NCBI GenBank assembly: GCA_017382015.1
Contig: JAFOBC010000266.1
Location: 1 to 40,337 of the forward strand
Origin: Clostridia bacterium
GTDB lineage: Bacteria; Bacillota; Clostridia; Oscillospirales; Acutalibacteraceae
Reading direction: 5' to 3'
Length of the DNA stretch: 40,337 bases
Shown: positions 29,496 to 36,574 of the stretch, in pieces
Position numbering within the stretch: the first letter of the stretch is position 1
Layout of the letters: each line of letters begins with the position of its first letter
Made by a program: the position numbers and the translations under genes
The notes under the pieces: model-generated
Seen by the model: the letters and a program-made list of their open reading frames with translations, nothing else
The model's database searches: none
Told to the model about the DNA's origin: nothing

Positions 29496-29585
29496 CTAAA
29501 CCTGATAAATTACCTGAACGACTTTTCCCAGAATTCGGATTGACGTCTTTTTTAAATCATAGATCTGCTCTGAAAATTTAGAAAA
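29496..29585 (-). pseudogene. Leftover C-terminal end of an older repressor gene
   Basis: Directly after the repressor TGA the same frame continues for 29 codons to a TAG. Its end, SIRILGKVVQVIYQV, aligns with the intact repressor ending DIRIIGKAVAFLSKIC and with the usual S24/LexA-like repressor terminus. This appears to be the 3' end of a previous repressor gene left behind when a new one recombined in. Confidence 0.7.
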
Positions 29586-30248
29586 TCAACAAATTTTGCT
29601 TAAAAAAGCAACTGCCTTGCCGATGATCCTGATGTCGTTAAGCTCATCGCCGGTGTAAATCAGATCTTCATAGCTTGAGTTCGCCGGTCTGAGCATCAGC
29701 ATATTTTTCTCCGGGTACTTAAAGACCCGCTTCAGCGTCGCTTCGTTCCCGATCAGAACAGCGGCGATTTCGCCGTTCTCAACATCTGGCTGCTGATGGA
29801 TATAGACTATATCGCCGCTTCTGATTCTCGCGTCGATCATGCTGTCGCCTTTGCACCTTAAAGCAAATTCAGCACTGATGTTTTTATTAACTTTGACATA
29901 ATCTTCAATATTTTCCTCTGCTAAAATGGGTTCGCCGCAGGCGATAGTACCAAGCAGAGGTATTTCTTTTGTTGATGGGAGGGGAATAATATTCGGAATG
30001 CTGAAAAGTCTTATTTTTTCGGGTTGCTCTTCCGCAGCATCTTCAAAGCCCATTATTTCTGTGGGAGATAACGCCAATACTTTTGACAATGAATATATTT
30101 TATCGCGTCCCATATTAGCAATATTGCCTGACTCCCACCGAGAGACTGTTCCTTCTGACACACCCACGGCTTTTGCAACTTCTTTCAAAGTAAGCCCCAA
30201 TTCTTTTCTTCTCTTTTTCAGTTTACTTTTGAAATCGTTTGCATCCAT
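29586..30248 (-). CDS. CI-like repressor with S24 autoprotease domain
   Basis: 220 residues. Residues 5-65 are an XRE helix-turn-helix (KKRRKELGLTLKEVAKAVGV). Residues 95-215 are a LexA/S24 peptidase: cleavage-type site C104-G105 (TIACGEP), serine S136 (KGDSMID) and lysine K173 (ATLKRVF). It should keep the prophage silent and be self-cleaved upon RecA activation after DNA damage. The start is taken at the ATG 9 nt after AAAGGAG; the ATG at 30257 directly touches that site. It is divergent from the Cro-like gene across the operator region. Confidence 0.95.
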   Translation of the reverse strand: MDANDFKSKLKKRRKELGLTLKEVAKAVGVSEGTVSRWESGNIANMGRDKIYSLSKVLALSPTEIMGFEDAAEEQPEKIRLFSIPNIIPLPSTKEIPLLGTIACGEPILAEENIEDYVKVNKNISAEFALRCKGDSMIDARIRSGDIVYIHQQPDVENGEIAAVLIGNEATLKRVFKYPEKNMLMLRPANSSYEDLIYTGDELNDIRIIGKAVAFLSKIC

Positions 30249-30276
30249 AAACTTCATCTCCTTTCATGTTAACTCC

Positions 30277-30305
30277 ATTATATCAAAATTATTGCATAAT
30301 TGCAA
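30277..30305 (-). promoter_or_regulatory. Repressor promoter with overlapping operator
   Basis: On the minus strand TTGCAA (30300-30305), 17-bp spacer, TATAAT (30277-30282). The -35 box is half of TTGCA-TAAT-TGCAA (30292-30305), a member of the operator family seen in the divergent region. Occupancy of this operator would shut off or tune the repressor gene. Confidence 0.75.
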
Positions 30306-30333
30306 GATAATGAATAAAAAAAGTATAAAAAAC

Positions 30334-30347
30334 TTGCGTAAAAGCAT
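30334..30347 (+). promoter_or_regulatory. Imperfect operator copy
   Basis: TTGCGTAAAAGCAT differs at three positions from the perfect TTGCGGAAACGCAA. It ends at the first base of the early -35 box, so a bound repressor would block that promoter. Confidence 0.6.
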
Positions 30348-30375
30348 TGACAAATAAAAAATGATATGATATTAT
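30347..30375 (+). promoter_or_regulatory. Early rightward promoter
   Basis: TTGACA (30347-30352), 17-bp spacer, TATTAT (30370-30375). It drives the Cro-like gene and the early operon. It is bracketed by operator copies at 30334 and 30380. Confidence 0.88.
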
Positions 30376-30379
30376 AAAC

Positions 30380-30393
30380 TTGCGGAAACGCAA
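30380..30393 (+). promoter_or_regulatory. Perfect operator copy in the early leader
   Basis: TTGCGGAAACGCAA, half-sites TTGCG/CGCAA around four bases, located just after the early -10 box. The identical 14-mer recurs at 30631. Confidence 0.8.
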
Positions 30394-30422
30394 AAAATAA
30401 AAAAGGAGGTACAAAATAAATC

Positions 30423-30626
30423 ATGCTTGATCGAAATAAATTAAAAGGAAAAATTGTAGAATGCGGATTTTCCATGGAGAAAATTGCTCAGATCCTCGGT
30501 ATTAATCCGGCTACACTTTACCGCAAGTTAACAATGGAAAGCGAGTTTACGCGAAATGAAATCGCAACACTTAAAACTGCATTGAATCTTTCTTTGCAGG
30601 AAATTGACGATATTTTTTTTGCTTGA
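30423..30626 (+). CDS. Cro-like HTH regulator
   Basis: 67 residues, a single helix-turn-helix of the kind found opposite phage repressors (MEKIAQILGINPATLYRKLT, then ALNLSLQEIDDIFFA). First gene of the early operon, with AAAGGAGG upstream at a longer than usual spacing (about 13 nt). Expected to compete with the repressor for the TTGCR-N4-YGCAA operators and drive the lytic switch. Its own 3' end is followed by another operator copy. Confidence 0.88.
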   Translation: MLDRNKLKGKIVECGFSMEKIAQILGINPATLYRKLTMESEFTRNEIATLKTALNLSLQEIDDIFFA

Positions 30627-30630
30627 TACC

Positions 30631-30644
30631 TTGCGGAAACGCAA
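30631..30644 (+). promoter_or_regulatory. Distal perfect operator copy after the Cro-like gene
   Basis: TTGCGGAAACGCAA, identical to the copy at 30380 and 251 bp away. It may serve looping between repressor oligomers or act as a roadblock to the early operon. Confidence 0.75.
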
Positions 30645-30686
30645 AAAAGCAACACGCTTTTAGCTATGATAAAGTGGGGTGAGGAG

Positions 30687-30887
30687 ATGGAGACAGCAAT
30701 AATTGTAATTCTTGTAGTTGTGAATATAGTACTTTTTTACAAATTTATTAGTTACAAGTCGGGGTTAGCGGCATATTTGCGTTATTACGAAGAACAGGGT
30801 ATAGAAGAGCCCACCGCCGAAAAACTATCAGAGTATCAGCAGTGGGCACTTGAAATGATGATTAAAGATTTCTTCAGGTTAAGGTAA
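30687..30887 (+). CDS. Small single-span membrane protein
   Basis: 66 residues: N-terminal membrane segment (AIIVILVVVNIVLFYKFISY, about 4-23) and a short soluble C-terminal helix. ATG 30687 follows GGGGTGAGGAG. Second early gene. Early membrane proteins of this size in phages sometimes act in exclusion or in host takeover, but no family is recognised here. Confidence 0.65.
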   Translation: METAIIVILVVVNIVLFYKFISYKSGLAAYLRYYEEQGIEEPTAEKLSEYQQWALEMMIKDFFRLR

Positions 30888-30922
30888 CCCTAAATGTGAT
30901 TTTGCAAAAGGGGGGTGAGGGT

Positions 30923-31087
30923 ATGAAAAAGATAAATGATACAGTGACCGTTAAGGTTAATGCGGACACTTCCGATCTAAAAGAAAAGCTTGCGGAAATA
31001 GAGCAGGAGGTTGACCGAATAGCTGAAAAAATCAGCCGGATGAAAATCTCTTTGACAGAGATAATTCAGACAGCTGATAGAGCTTAA
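30923..31087 (+). CDS. Small coiled-coil early protein
   Basis: 54 residues: a beta-like start (KKINDTVTVKVNADTSDLKE) followed by one amphipathic helix (KLAEIEQEVDRIAEKISRMK). GGGGGGTGAGGG precedes ATG 30923. The pattern VNADTSDLKEKL resembles the start of tape-measure type helices, but the protein is too short for that. Unknown function; a dimeric coiled coil is likely. Confidence 0.65.
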   Translation: MKKINDTVTVKVNADTSDLKEKLAEIEQEVDRIAEKISRMKISLTEIIQTADRA

Positions 31088-31099
31088 TCAAACATTTCT

Positions 31100-31180
31100 A
31101 TGAATACTACATATGTCCGAGATGCAGAAAAAATGTATGCAGCGGCAAAAATAAGCATAAAAAATGATGAAAGGAGCTGA
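31100..31180 (+). CDS. Possible 26-aa micro-ORF
   Basis: Reads MNTTYVRDAEKMYAAAKISI then KNDERS and stops at 31180, five bases before the next gene start. There is no clear ribosome binding site, so translation is doubtful. The end of this frame contains the AAAGGAG used by the next gene. Confidence 0.25.
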   Translation: MNTTYVRDAEKMYAAAKISIKNDERS

Positions 31181-31184
31181 TCAT

Positions 31185-31394
31185 ATGGCGGAGACACCGA
31201 TGATCAAGGTTATCAGCGTTAAGCGTGCCTGTGAGATCCTGGAAGCACACGGCCTGCACACTGATCCCGGTAAGCTCGGGCTCGGATTGCAGCAGCGGGT
31301 CTATCCCTTCGGTGTGGCGATTCAGAGCGGGCGGTGGATTTACGAGATATATGAGCATCTGCTGATGGTCTGGATCAGGGAAAGAGCAGGATGA
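31185..31394 (+). CDS. Possible excisionase-like small protein
   Basis: 69 residues beginning MAETPMIKVISVKRACEILE and ending YEIYEHLLMVWIRERAG. The pattern of an N-terminal helix pair (VKRACEILEAHGL), a turn and a strand (QQRVYPFGVAIQSGRWIYEI) resembles the short winged-helix/MerR-like folds of excisionases. It lies in the early region where xis-type genes can occur. ATG 31185 has AAAGGAG 8 nt upstream. The assignment is tentative; it may be a general DNA-binding protein. Confidence 0.6.
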   Translation: MAETPMIKVISVKRACEILEAHGLHTDPGKLGLGLQQRVYPFGVAIQSGRWIYEIYEHLLMVWIRERAG

Positions 31395-31454
31395 AACGGA
31401 AGCACAGAGCTATAAAGCTCATGATATGGCTTTTAAGTCAGAAAGGAATTAAAA

Positions 31455-31658
31455 ATGATGGGAACAGTAAAAATCAGAACGAACAGCGGGGTCACTATGA
31501 AAGCCCCGATAGATACAGCGGGGGAGCTGGACAAGGTCATCAAGTTCCTGATTGCTGAAAGGGATGCGCTTCTCAAGAGTGAGGGAAAGCAGCAGAAAAA
31601 AAGCAAGCTCGCCGAGGATTTTAACGCCGGTTTTGAAGCGGCGCGGCTCAAGAGCTGA
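31455..31658 (+). CDS. Small hypothetical early protein
   Basis: 67 residues beginning MMGTVKIRTNSGVTMKAPID, with a helical and lysine-rich second half (KFLIAERDALLKSEGKQQKK). AAAGGA lies about 8 nt before the ATG pair at 31455/31458. No domain recognised. It is followed after 11 nt by a micro-ORF for a membrane peptide. Confidence 0.65.
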   Translation: MMGTVKIRTNSGVTMKAPIDTAGELDKVIKFLIAERDALLKSEGKQQKKSKLAEDFNAGFEAARLKS

Positions 31659-31669
31659 GGAGGGACATC

Positions 31670-31756
31670 ATGATTTTAAATTTTGCGATGTTTGCTATTG
31701 GTGTGATTTTCGGAGTATGCGTGATGTCGCTCATGGCGGCGGATGACGATGACTGA
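31670..31756 (+). CDS. Tiny membrane protein (28 aa)
   Basis: MILNFAMFAIGVIFGVCVMS plus LMAADDDD: one hydrophobic span with an acidic tail, like DUF3789-type phage peptides. GAGGAGG lies 6-7 nt before the ATG. The stop overlaps the region where the next frame opens. It resembles the peptide at 6310 in design. Confidence 0.55.
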   Translation: MILNFAMFAIGVIFGVCVMSLMAADDDD

Positions 31757-32081
31757 TGACAGGATCAGCGCTGATGATCTGGTGACCTTGTATTTAATAA
31801 TCAGACGGTTAAAGGAGGAAACAGCAGTGAATGAATATAGAGATCATCCCTTCTGTCAGAGGCTGCGGAAGCTGATGCTTTCAGCATATCGGGTGCAGGG
31901 GTTGACCTTTGAAAAAATGACCGAAGAAATAGGAATAGGACGAAGCTCAATGTCGACATATTATTCGGGACTTCGTTTGCCAGGGGCAGAGAACCTGATC
32001 AAGTTAGCTGACTACTTTGGTGTGAGCACGGACTACCTTCTGGGACGAGAAGGATATGAACTGGAGGAGGAGATTAAATGA
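31743..32081 (+). CDS. XRE-family HTH regulator
   Basis: Up to 112 residues with a Cro/C1 helix-turn-helix (YRVQGLTFEKMTEEIGIGRS, ending VSTDYLLGREGYE). Two starts are possible. ATG 31743/31749 overlaps the previous micro-ORF but has no good binding site. GTG 31827 has AAAGGAGG 6 nt upstream and would give 84 residues that still include the whole DNA-binding domain. I keep the longer frame because residues 5-28 (DRISADDLVTLYLIIRRLKE) look like real coding sequence, but the shorter form may be the main product. Confidence 0.75.
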   Translation: MTMTDDRISADDLVTLYLIIRRLKEETAVNEYRDHPFCQRLRKLMLSAYRVQGLTFEKMTEEIGIGRSSMSTYYSGLRLPGAENLIKLADYFGVSTDYLLGREGYELEEEIK

Positions 32082-32509
32082 ACGCTGAAAAAGAAAAATC
32101 CGCTGTCGGGATGGCAGTCCCGGCAACGGAAAGGAAGAATATTAATATAGACCCTGATATTATTATATCCTGTGTTTCGGAAAAAAGCAAGACTATAAAA
32201 GTCGTTATTCAGAGGCCGGGGGAGCTGTCAGTGGTTGCCAGGATCGCTCAGAGCATCGAGGAACTCAATGCTCTTGTGGGGGGAATGTCTACAGCTGTTA
32301 CCATACCAGATAACGGGCTCAAGCTCATCATGAATGTTAACAGTAAAAGACGCAGAAAACCCACTCTGAAAACGCTATGGGGCAGGATTTACGGGACAGT
32401 GCTGATTATGGCAGCGGACGGGGACACGTTTATTGATCTGACACCGGATCAGGTACAGAGCGCCAGAGGATGGCTGCTCAGACATACATATGAGGAGGTC
32501 GCGGAATGA
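32078..32509 (+). CDS. DUF3846-like protein
   Basis: 143 residues with the conserved pattern of DUF3846-type phage proteins: VVIQRPGELSVVARIAQSIE, ELNALVGG, LIMNVNSKRR, and IYGTVLIMAADGDTFIDLTP. Function unknown; widely found in early regions of Firmicutes phages. The start overlaps the preceding stop (ATGA) and the end overlaps the next gene by 4 nt. Residues 1-40 are a variable leader. Confidence 0.7.
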   Translation: MNAEKEKSAVGMAVPATERKNINIDPDIIISCVSEKSKTIKVVIQRPGELSVVARIAQSIEELNALVGGMSTAVTIPDNGLKLIMNVNSKRRRKPTLKTLWGRIYGTVLIMAADGDTFIDLTPDQVQSARGWLLRHTYEEVAE

Positions 32510-33411
32510 GTGAAATGATTTTAAGCGAACAGTATAAAACAGCGGCGGAGCTGAATCAGAAAATAATCTTTGCCGCACAGATGGCACAGCAGAATCTTTT
32601 CGATATGTGCAGGATGCTCAAGCAGATGAGGGATGACAAGCTTTATAAGGAGCTGGGTTATCAGAATTTTGAGGAGTACTGCGAGCAGGAAGTCGGGATG
32701 AAACGAAGAAACGCATATAACTACATTTCAATCATTGAAAAAACTGAAAATGTGCAATCGATTGCACATTTTGGAATGACAAAGCTTTCCCTGCTTGCCT
32801 CTCTTTCCGAGCCGGAGCAGGAGGAAATACAGGACAGAGTTGGCCTTGAGGATATATCCGTCCGCAAGCTGAAAGAGGAAATTGCAAGGCTGAAGAAGGA
32901 AAAATCCTCTACCGAGGCACACCTGAAAATTGCTCAGGGACAGCTCCGAGACGAGAACAGCGAGAAAATCATGTATAAAAACGATTTGCTGAACGTCAAA
33001 AGTAAAAACAGGGAGTTAACTCATGAGCTCCAGGAGGTCAGGGAAGAAAACAAGCGATTGCATGAAACGGTGTCGCCGGATCAGAAAACCCAGGATGCAC
33101 TGATCAGGAAGCTTGACAGAAAACTTTCCGAGGCGGATCAGGAACACGCCAATGATCTGGAACGGCAGAGAAAACGCTATCAGTCACAGATAAATGAGCT
33201 GGAAGAAAGATTGAAAAATACCAAGACGATGATAGAGACAGTTGAAGTCCCGGCGACAGCGGAGGTTTTTGAGGCATATTGTGCAGTGGTAAAAAATGCC
33301 TATGCTATGCTGCTGAATTATGTTAAAAATGCGGGAGTCACCAAGGATTTCACAAAAGAAATAAGTAAAATGATTGACAGTTTTGATGATGAGCTTTGCG
33401 AAATTATGTAG
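32506..33411 (+). CDS. DUF3102/ParB-HTH-like coiled-coil protein
   Basis: 301 residues. Residues 15-105 hold an HTH-like unit (YKELGYQNFEEYCEQEVGMK, RRNAYNYISIIEK, FGMTKLSLLASLSEPEQEEI) seen in DUF3102 and ParB-related phage proteins. Residues 110-240 form a long coiled coil (VRKLKEEIARLKKEK..., LEERLKNTKTMIE). The C-terminal 60 residues are helical. Probably a DNA-binding early protein involved in replication or partition-like functions. A 26-bp perfect palindrome lies inside the coding sequence (32747-32772), just within the HTH part. AGGAGG lies upstream of the ATG. Confidence 0.75.
   Translation: MSEMILSEQYKTAAELNQKIIFAAQMAQQNLFDMCRMLKQMRDDKLYKELGYQNFEEYCEQEVGMKRRNAYNYISIIEKTENVQSIAHFGMTKLSLLASLSEPEQEEIQDRVGLEDISVRKLKEEIARLKKEKSSTEAHLKIAQGQLRDENSEKIMYKNDLLNVKSKNRELTHELQEVREENKRLHETVSPDQKTQDALIRKLDRKLSEADQEHANDLERQRKRYQSQINELEERLKNTKTMIETVEVPATAEVFEAYCAVVKNAYAMLLNYVKNAGVTKDFTKEISKMIDSFDDELCEIM
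32747..32772 (+). promoter_or_regulatory. 26-bp perfect palindrome within coding sequence
   Basis: AAAATGTGCAATC (32747-32759) is followed directly by its exact reverse complement (32760-32772). It lies inside the HTH-containing gene and codes ENVQSIAHFG. A perfect palindrome this long is not expected by chance in 40 kb, and its codons do not demand it. It may be a protein-binding site. Confidence 0.9.
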
Positions 33412-33421
33412 GAGGTGCGAA

Positions 33422-34015
33422 ATGAAGCTTTATGAAATCACAGGCGTTTTTGCTGAATTGTTCGACAGTTTTGAGTCGATCTGCAATTATGACCTCGAAA
33501 AAAATGAGGATGGCCAGTTTATAGATGATGATGGAAATATAATTCCGGATCCTGATGCTTATAGAGCCGATATGCAGCAGGCCTGGTTCGACACTCTTTC
33601 CGGCATCGAGGACGACTTTGAAGAGAAGGCCGAGAATATAGCGGCTTATATCAAAAATTTACAGGCGCAGTCTGATGAGCTGAAAAAAGAAGAGGATGCA
33701 CTATATGCGCGCAGGAAAGTGAAAGAAAACCAGATCGGACGGATGAAAAAATATTTACTTGAGAGTATGAAAAAAATCAAACGGTTGAAAATAGATACTC
33801 CCAGAGCGAAGCTGAGTATTCGTGACAATGCTGAATCTGCAAAAATCTATGATGAAAAGGCCTTCGTCAATATGTGCATGGAAAAAGGGCTTGAAAAATA
33901 TCTCAGGTTTAAAGCGCCGGAAATCAATAAAACGGCGGTCAAAAAGGATTTGCAGTCAAATATTAAAATTATTGGCGCTGAACTCGAAAGAACTCAGAGT
34001 TTAATAATAAAATAA
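33422..34015 (+). CDS. Siphovirus Gp157-like protein
   Basis: 197 residues of the Gp157 family: MKLYEITGVFAELFDSFES, a central helical part with AAYIKNLQAQSDELKKEEDA and KYLLESMKKI, then RAKLSIRDNAES and the KAPEINKTAVKKDL ending. Family members sit directly before single-strand-annealing recombinases, as here, and have been linked to phage resistance when expressed in streptococci. The molecular role is unknown. AGGAGG lies 6-7 nt before ATG 33422; in-frame codons upstream overlap the previous gene. Confidence 0.88.
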   Translation: MKLYEITGVFAELFDSFESICNYDLEKNEDGQFIDDDGNIIPDPDAYRADMQQAWFDTLSGIEDDFEEKAENIAAYIKNLQAQSDELKKEEDALYARRKVKENQIGRMKKYLLESMKKIKRLKIDTPRAKLSIRDNAESAKIYDEKAFVNMCMEKGLEKYLRFKAPEINKTAVKKDLQSNIKIIGAELERTQSLIIK

Positions 34016-34028
34016 GGGGGTTATAAAA

Positions 34029-34931
34029 ATGTTTGAACAGGTCACCAGAAAAAAAGCTAAGCTCCGCATGGCGCTCATGGGGGTGAGCGGAGCCGGGAAA
34101 ACGCTGTCAGCGCTCTATATTGCGTATGGCATAACAGGGGATTGGAGTAAGGTCGCTCTGATCGACACGGAGCACGAGAGGGCGAGATTTTACGCTGATC
34201 GCTCTGATCTGGGCACGGGACGTTTTCTCTACGCGCCCTTCACTCCACCATATAGCCCGGAGCGCTATAAAAAGTATGTAGAAGAAGGCGCTGAAGCTGT
34301 CGGCGAGGATGGTGTTATCATCATCGACAGTTTTTCTCACGCCTGGAACAATGAAGGCGGCGTTCTGGAGATAAAGGACAGAATCGCAGGGCAGCAAGGG
34401 AAGAACAGCTATACAGCATGGGCGGAAGCAGGAAGAGAGCAGAACAGCCTTGTGAATACTATCTTAGCTGTGAATTGTCACACTATCGTAACGCTGCGCT
34501 CAAAGATGGATTACATTATGCAGGAAAACGACAGAGGGAAAATGACACCGGTTAAGGTCGGACTGGCTCCGATCCAGCGTGACGACACGGAGTATGAATT
34601 CGATATTGTAATGAGTATTTCGAGAGACCACACAGCTTCCACGTCTAAAGATACGACTTTTCTTGACAATTTCAATAAGATCATCACGCCGGATCTGGGA
34701 AAGCAGCTGGCTGAATGGCTTAACACCGGAGCTGAGCCTATTCGTTGTGAGAGCTGTGGAAAGGTTATCATGGCTCAGAGCGGTAAGAAAAGCAATGGCC
34801 AACTCTATACGCGCAGCGTTGAAGAAATTATCAATTCGTCAATGAAGCATCTCAATAAAAAGCTGTGTTTCAACTGCTATTCTTCTGAATATAAGGCCAA
34901 GAAAGAGGCGGAAAAGGATGCCGCTTCGTAA
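34029..34931 (+). CDS. AAA_24 RecA-like ATPase (Sak4-like) with C-terminal zinc ribbon
   Basis: 300 residues. Walker A GVSGAGKT (18-25), IDTEHERARFY, and Walker B GVIIIDSFSH near 95-105 identify a compact RecA/RadA-type P-loop ATPase like the Sak4 recombination proteins. The C-terminal 65 residues add a zinc ribbon (CESCGK ... CFNC). Expected to promote annealing or strand exchange during phage replication with the SSB-like protein at 36575. AAGGGGG precedes the ATG. It overlaps the helicase by 14 nt. Confidence 0.88.
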   Translation: MFEQVTRKKAKLRMALMGVSGAGKTLSALYIAYGITGDWSKVALIDTEHERARFYADRSDLGTGRFLYAPFTPPYSPERYKKYVEEGAEAVGEDGVIIIDSFSHAWNNEGGVLEIKDRIAGQQGKNSYTAWAEAGREQNSLVNTILAVNCHTIVTLRSKMDYIMQENDRGKMTPVKVGLAPIQRDDTEYEFDIVMSISRDHTASTSKDTTFLDNFNKIITPDLGKQLAEWLNTGAEPIRCESCGKVIMAQSGKKSNGQLYTRSVEEIINSSMKHLNKKLCFNCYSSEYKAKKEAEKDAAS

Positions 34932-36255
34932 GTACCAGATGGATATCATCGCCGATGTTAAGCAAGCATATAAAAAAGGCAAGCAAGCTCCATGCATTGT
35001 CCTTCCTTGCGGCGGCGGAAAATCAATAATTGTCGCAGAAATCGCAAAAAGAACGACTGACAAAGGTAACCGGGTTCTATTCATCGTTCACCGGAAAGAG
35101 CTGTGCGATCAGATATTCCGGACGTTCCGGGACTGGGGCGTTAACATGGGGCTGTGTGATATCGGAATGGTTCAGACTATTTCCCGGAGGCTCGGGAAAA
35201 TCAAGAGGCCGGTACTGATTATCACAGATGAAAATCATCACAGTAAGGCGGCCACCTATCGTAAAATATATGATGCTTTCCCGGACGCAAAAAGGATCGG
35301 CGTCACAGCTACACCGGTAAGGCTTGACGGGTCAGGGCTTGCTGATGTTAATGATGAGCTTGTTATAGGGGTCAATGCGAAATGGTTAATTCAAAATCAT
35401 TTCCTTGCGCCCTATGATTATTACGCTCCGTCAATGGTCGATCTGACAGAGGTTAAAACCGTCAGAGGTGAATTTGACATCAAATCGACAGAAAAAATTA
35501 TGCTGAAAAAAGCAATTTTCGGGGATGTAATCAATAATTATAAAAATCTCGCTGCCGGGAAACAGGCAATCTGTTACTGCGTCTCGATTAACCATTCGCT
35601 TTCAATGGCCGAAGCGTTCATTGCTGCCGGAATTAATGCGCAGCATATTGACGGCACGACACCGAAAGCCGAAAGGGATCAGATCATTGAGGATTTTCGC
35701 AGGGGTAAAATTGAAATTCTATGCAATGTCGATTTGATTTCCGAGGGGTTTGACGTGCCGGATTGCGGCTGTGCGATTTTACTCAGACCGACAAAAAGCC
35801 TGACGCTTTACATTCAGCAATCCATGAGATGTATGAGGTATAAGCCCGGCAAGCGCGCTGTAATAATTGATCACGTGGGGAATTATGCAAGATTCGGGCT
35901 TCCGGATGCGGACAGAGAGTGGAAACTTGACTCGCATAAAGAAAAGCGAAAAAACTCGGAAGCGGAGGATCTGAACATTAAAACCTGCACCAACTGTTTT
36001 ATGGTCTTTCCGTCAAAAGATGACAGCGGCAAAAGGATACTTGAATGCCCTTTCTGCGGATATAAGCTTCCAAAATCGAAAAAAGAGATTGAAGAAGAAA
36101 AACAAGCTATTCTCGAAAAAATAGAGGGCTTCGTCATTAATTATGACAGCCCGAGCGATTGCGGAAGTTATCAGGAATTAAAAGCATATGCAAAAAGCAA
36201 GGGCTATAAACCCGGCTGGGCATGGTATCAGGCACGCATGAGGGGGATGATATGA
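34918..36255 (+). CDS. DExH-box superfamily 2 helicase
   Basis: 445 residues. Motif I CGGGKS (31-36), motif II DENHH (104-108; a DExH variant), motif III VTATP (129-133), and motifs V-VI EGFDVPDCG and QQSMRCMR are all intact, so it should be active. A four-cysteine zinc ribbon (CTNC, CPFCG) and a helical tail with KSKGYKPGWAWYQARMRG end the protein, as in phage helicases of this group. It probably unwinds DNA at the phage origin or remodels recombination intermediates. Confidence 0.93.
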   Translation: MPLRKYQMDIIADVKQAYKKGKQAPCIVLPCGGGKSIIVAEIAKRTTDKGNRVLFIVHRKELCDQIFRTFRDWGVNMGLCDIGMVQTISRRLGKIKRPVLIITDENHHSKAATYRKIYDAFPDAKRIGVTATPVRLDGSGLADVNDELVIGVNAKWLIQNHFLAPYDYYAPSMVDLTEVKTVRGEFDIKSTEKIMLKKAIFGDVINNYKNLAAGKQAICYCVSINHSLSMAEAFIAAGINAQHIDGTTPKAERDQIIEDFRRGKIEILCNVDLISEGFDVPDCGCAILLRPTKSLTLYIQQSMRCMRYKPGKRAVIIDHVGNYARFGLPDADREWKLDSHKEKRKNSEAEDLNIKTCTNCFMVFPSKDDSGKRILECPFCGYKLPKSKKEIEEEKQAILEKIEGFVINYDSPSDCGSYQELKAYAKSKGYKPGWAWYQARMRGMI

Positions 36256-36572
36256 CAGAAGAGCACAGAATCATGAATGAGATCCGGATTGCTTTGTCGA
36301 GCGCGGATTGTACCTGCTTCCGCATTAATGTCGGCTGCGGCTTCACGCCGGATGGGCGACATTTTGAGACGGGAGTGCCTGCCGGATTTTCTGATCTATT
36401 CGGCTTCAGGAATTCTGACGGCAGGGCGTTTTTTATTGAGGTTAAAACAGAAACGGGCAGAGTGAGCCCGAAACAGAAGCACTTCATCGAGGCTATGCGG
36501 TCATATGGCGCTATCGCCGGGATTTGCCGCAGCGCAGATGAAGCATTACTATTAATTAAAGGAGATATGTGA
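36252..36572 (+). CDS. VRR-NUC domain nuclease
   Basis: 106 residues covering the whole minimal VRR-NUC fold of the PD-(D/E)xK superfamily: E near the N-terminus (MTEEHRIMNEIRIAL), G-x-SD (PAGFSDLFGF), and the E-x-K motif FFIEVKTETGRVSPKQ, with the conserved Q. Likely a structure-specific nuclease working with the adjacent helicase. ATG 36252 overlaps the helicase stop (ATGATATGA) behind GAGGGGG. This helicase-VRR-NUC pairing is common in Firmicutes phages. Confidence 0.93.
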   Translation: MTEEHRIMNEIRIALSSADCTCFRINVGCGFTPDGRHFETGVPAGFSDLFGFRNSDGRAFFIEVKTETGRVSPKQKHFIEAMRSYGAIAGICRSADEALLLIKGDM

Positions 36573-36574
36573 CT

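Noticed and set aside
31391-31555. Short frame MKRKHRAIKL overlapping the gene at 31455
   Set aside because: It starts at the ATGA of the previous stop but lacks its own good site, and most of it lies in the wrong frame of a better supported gene.
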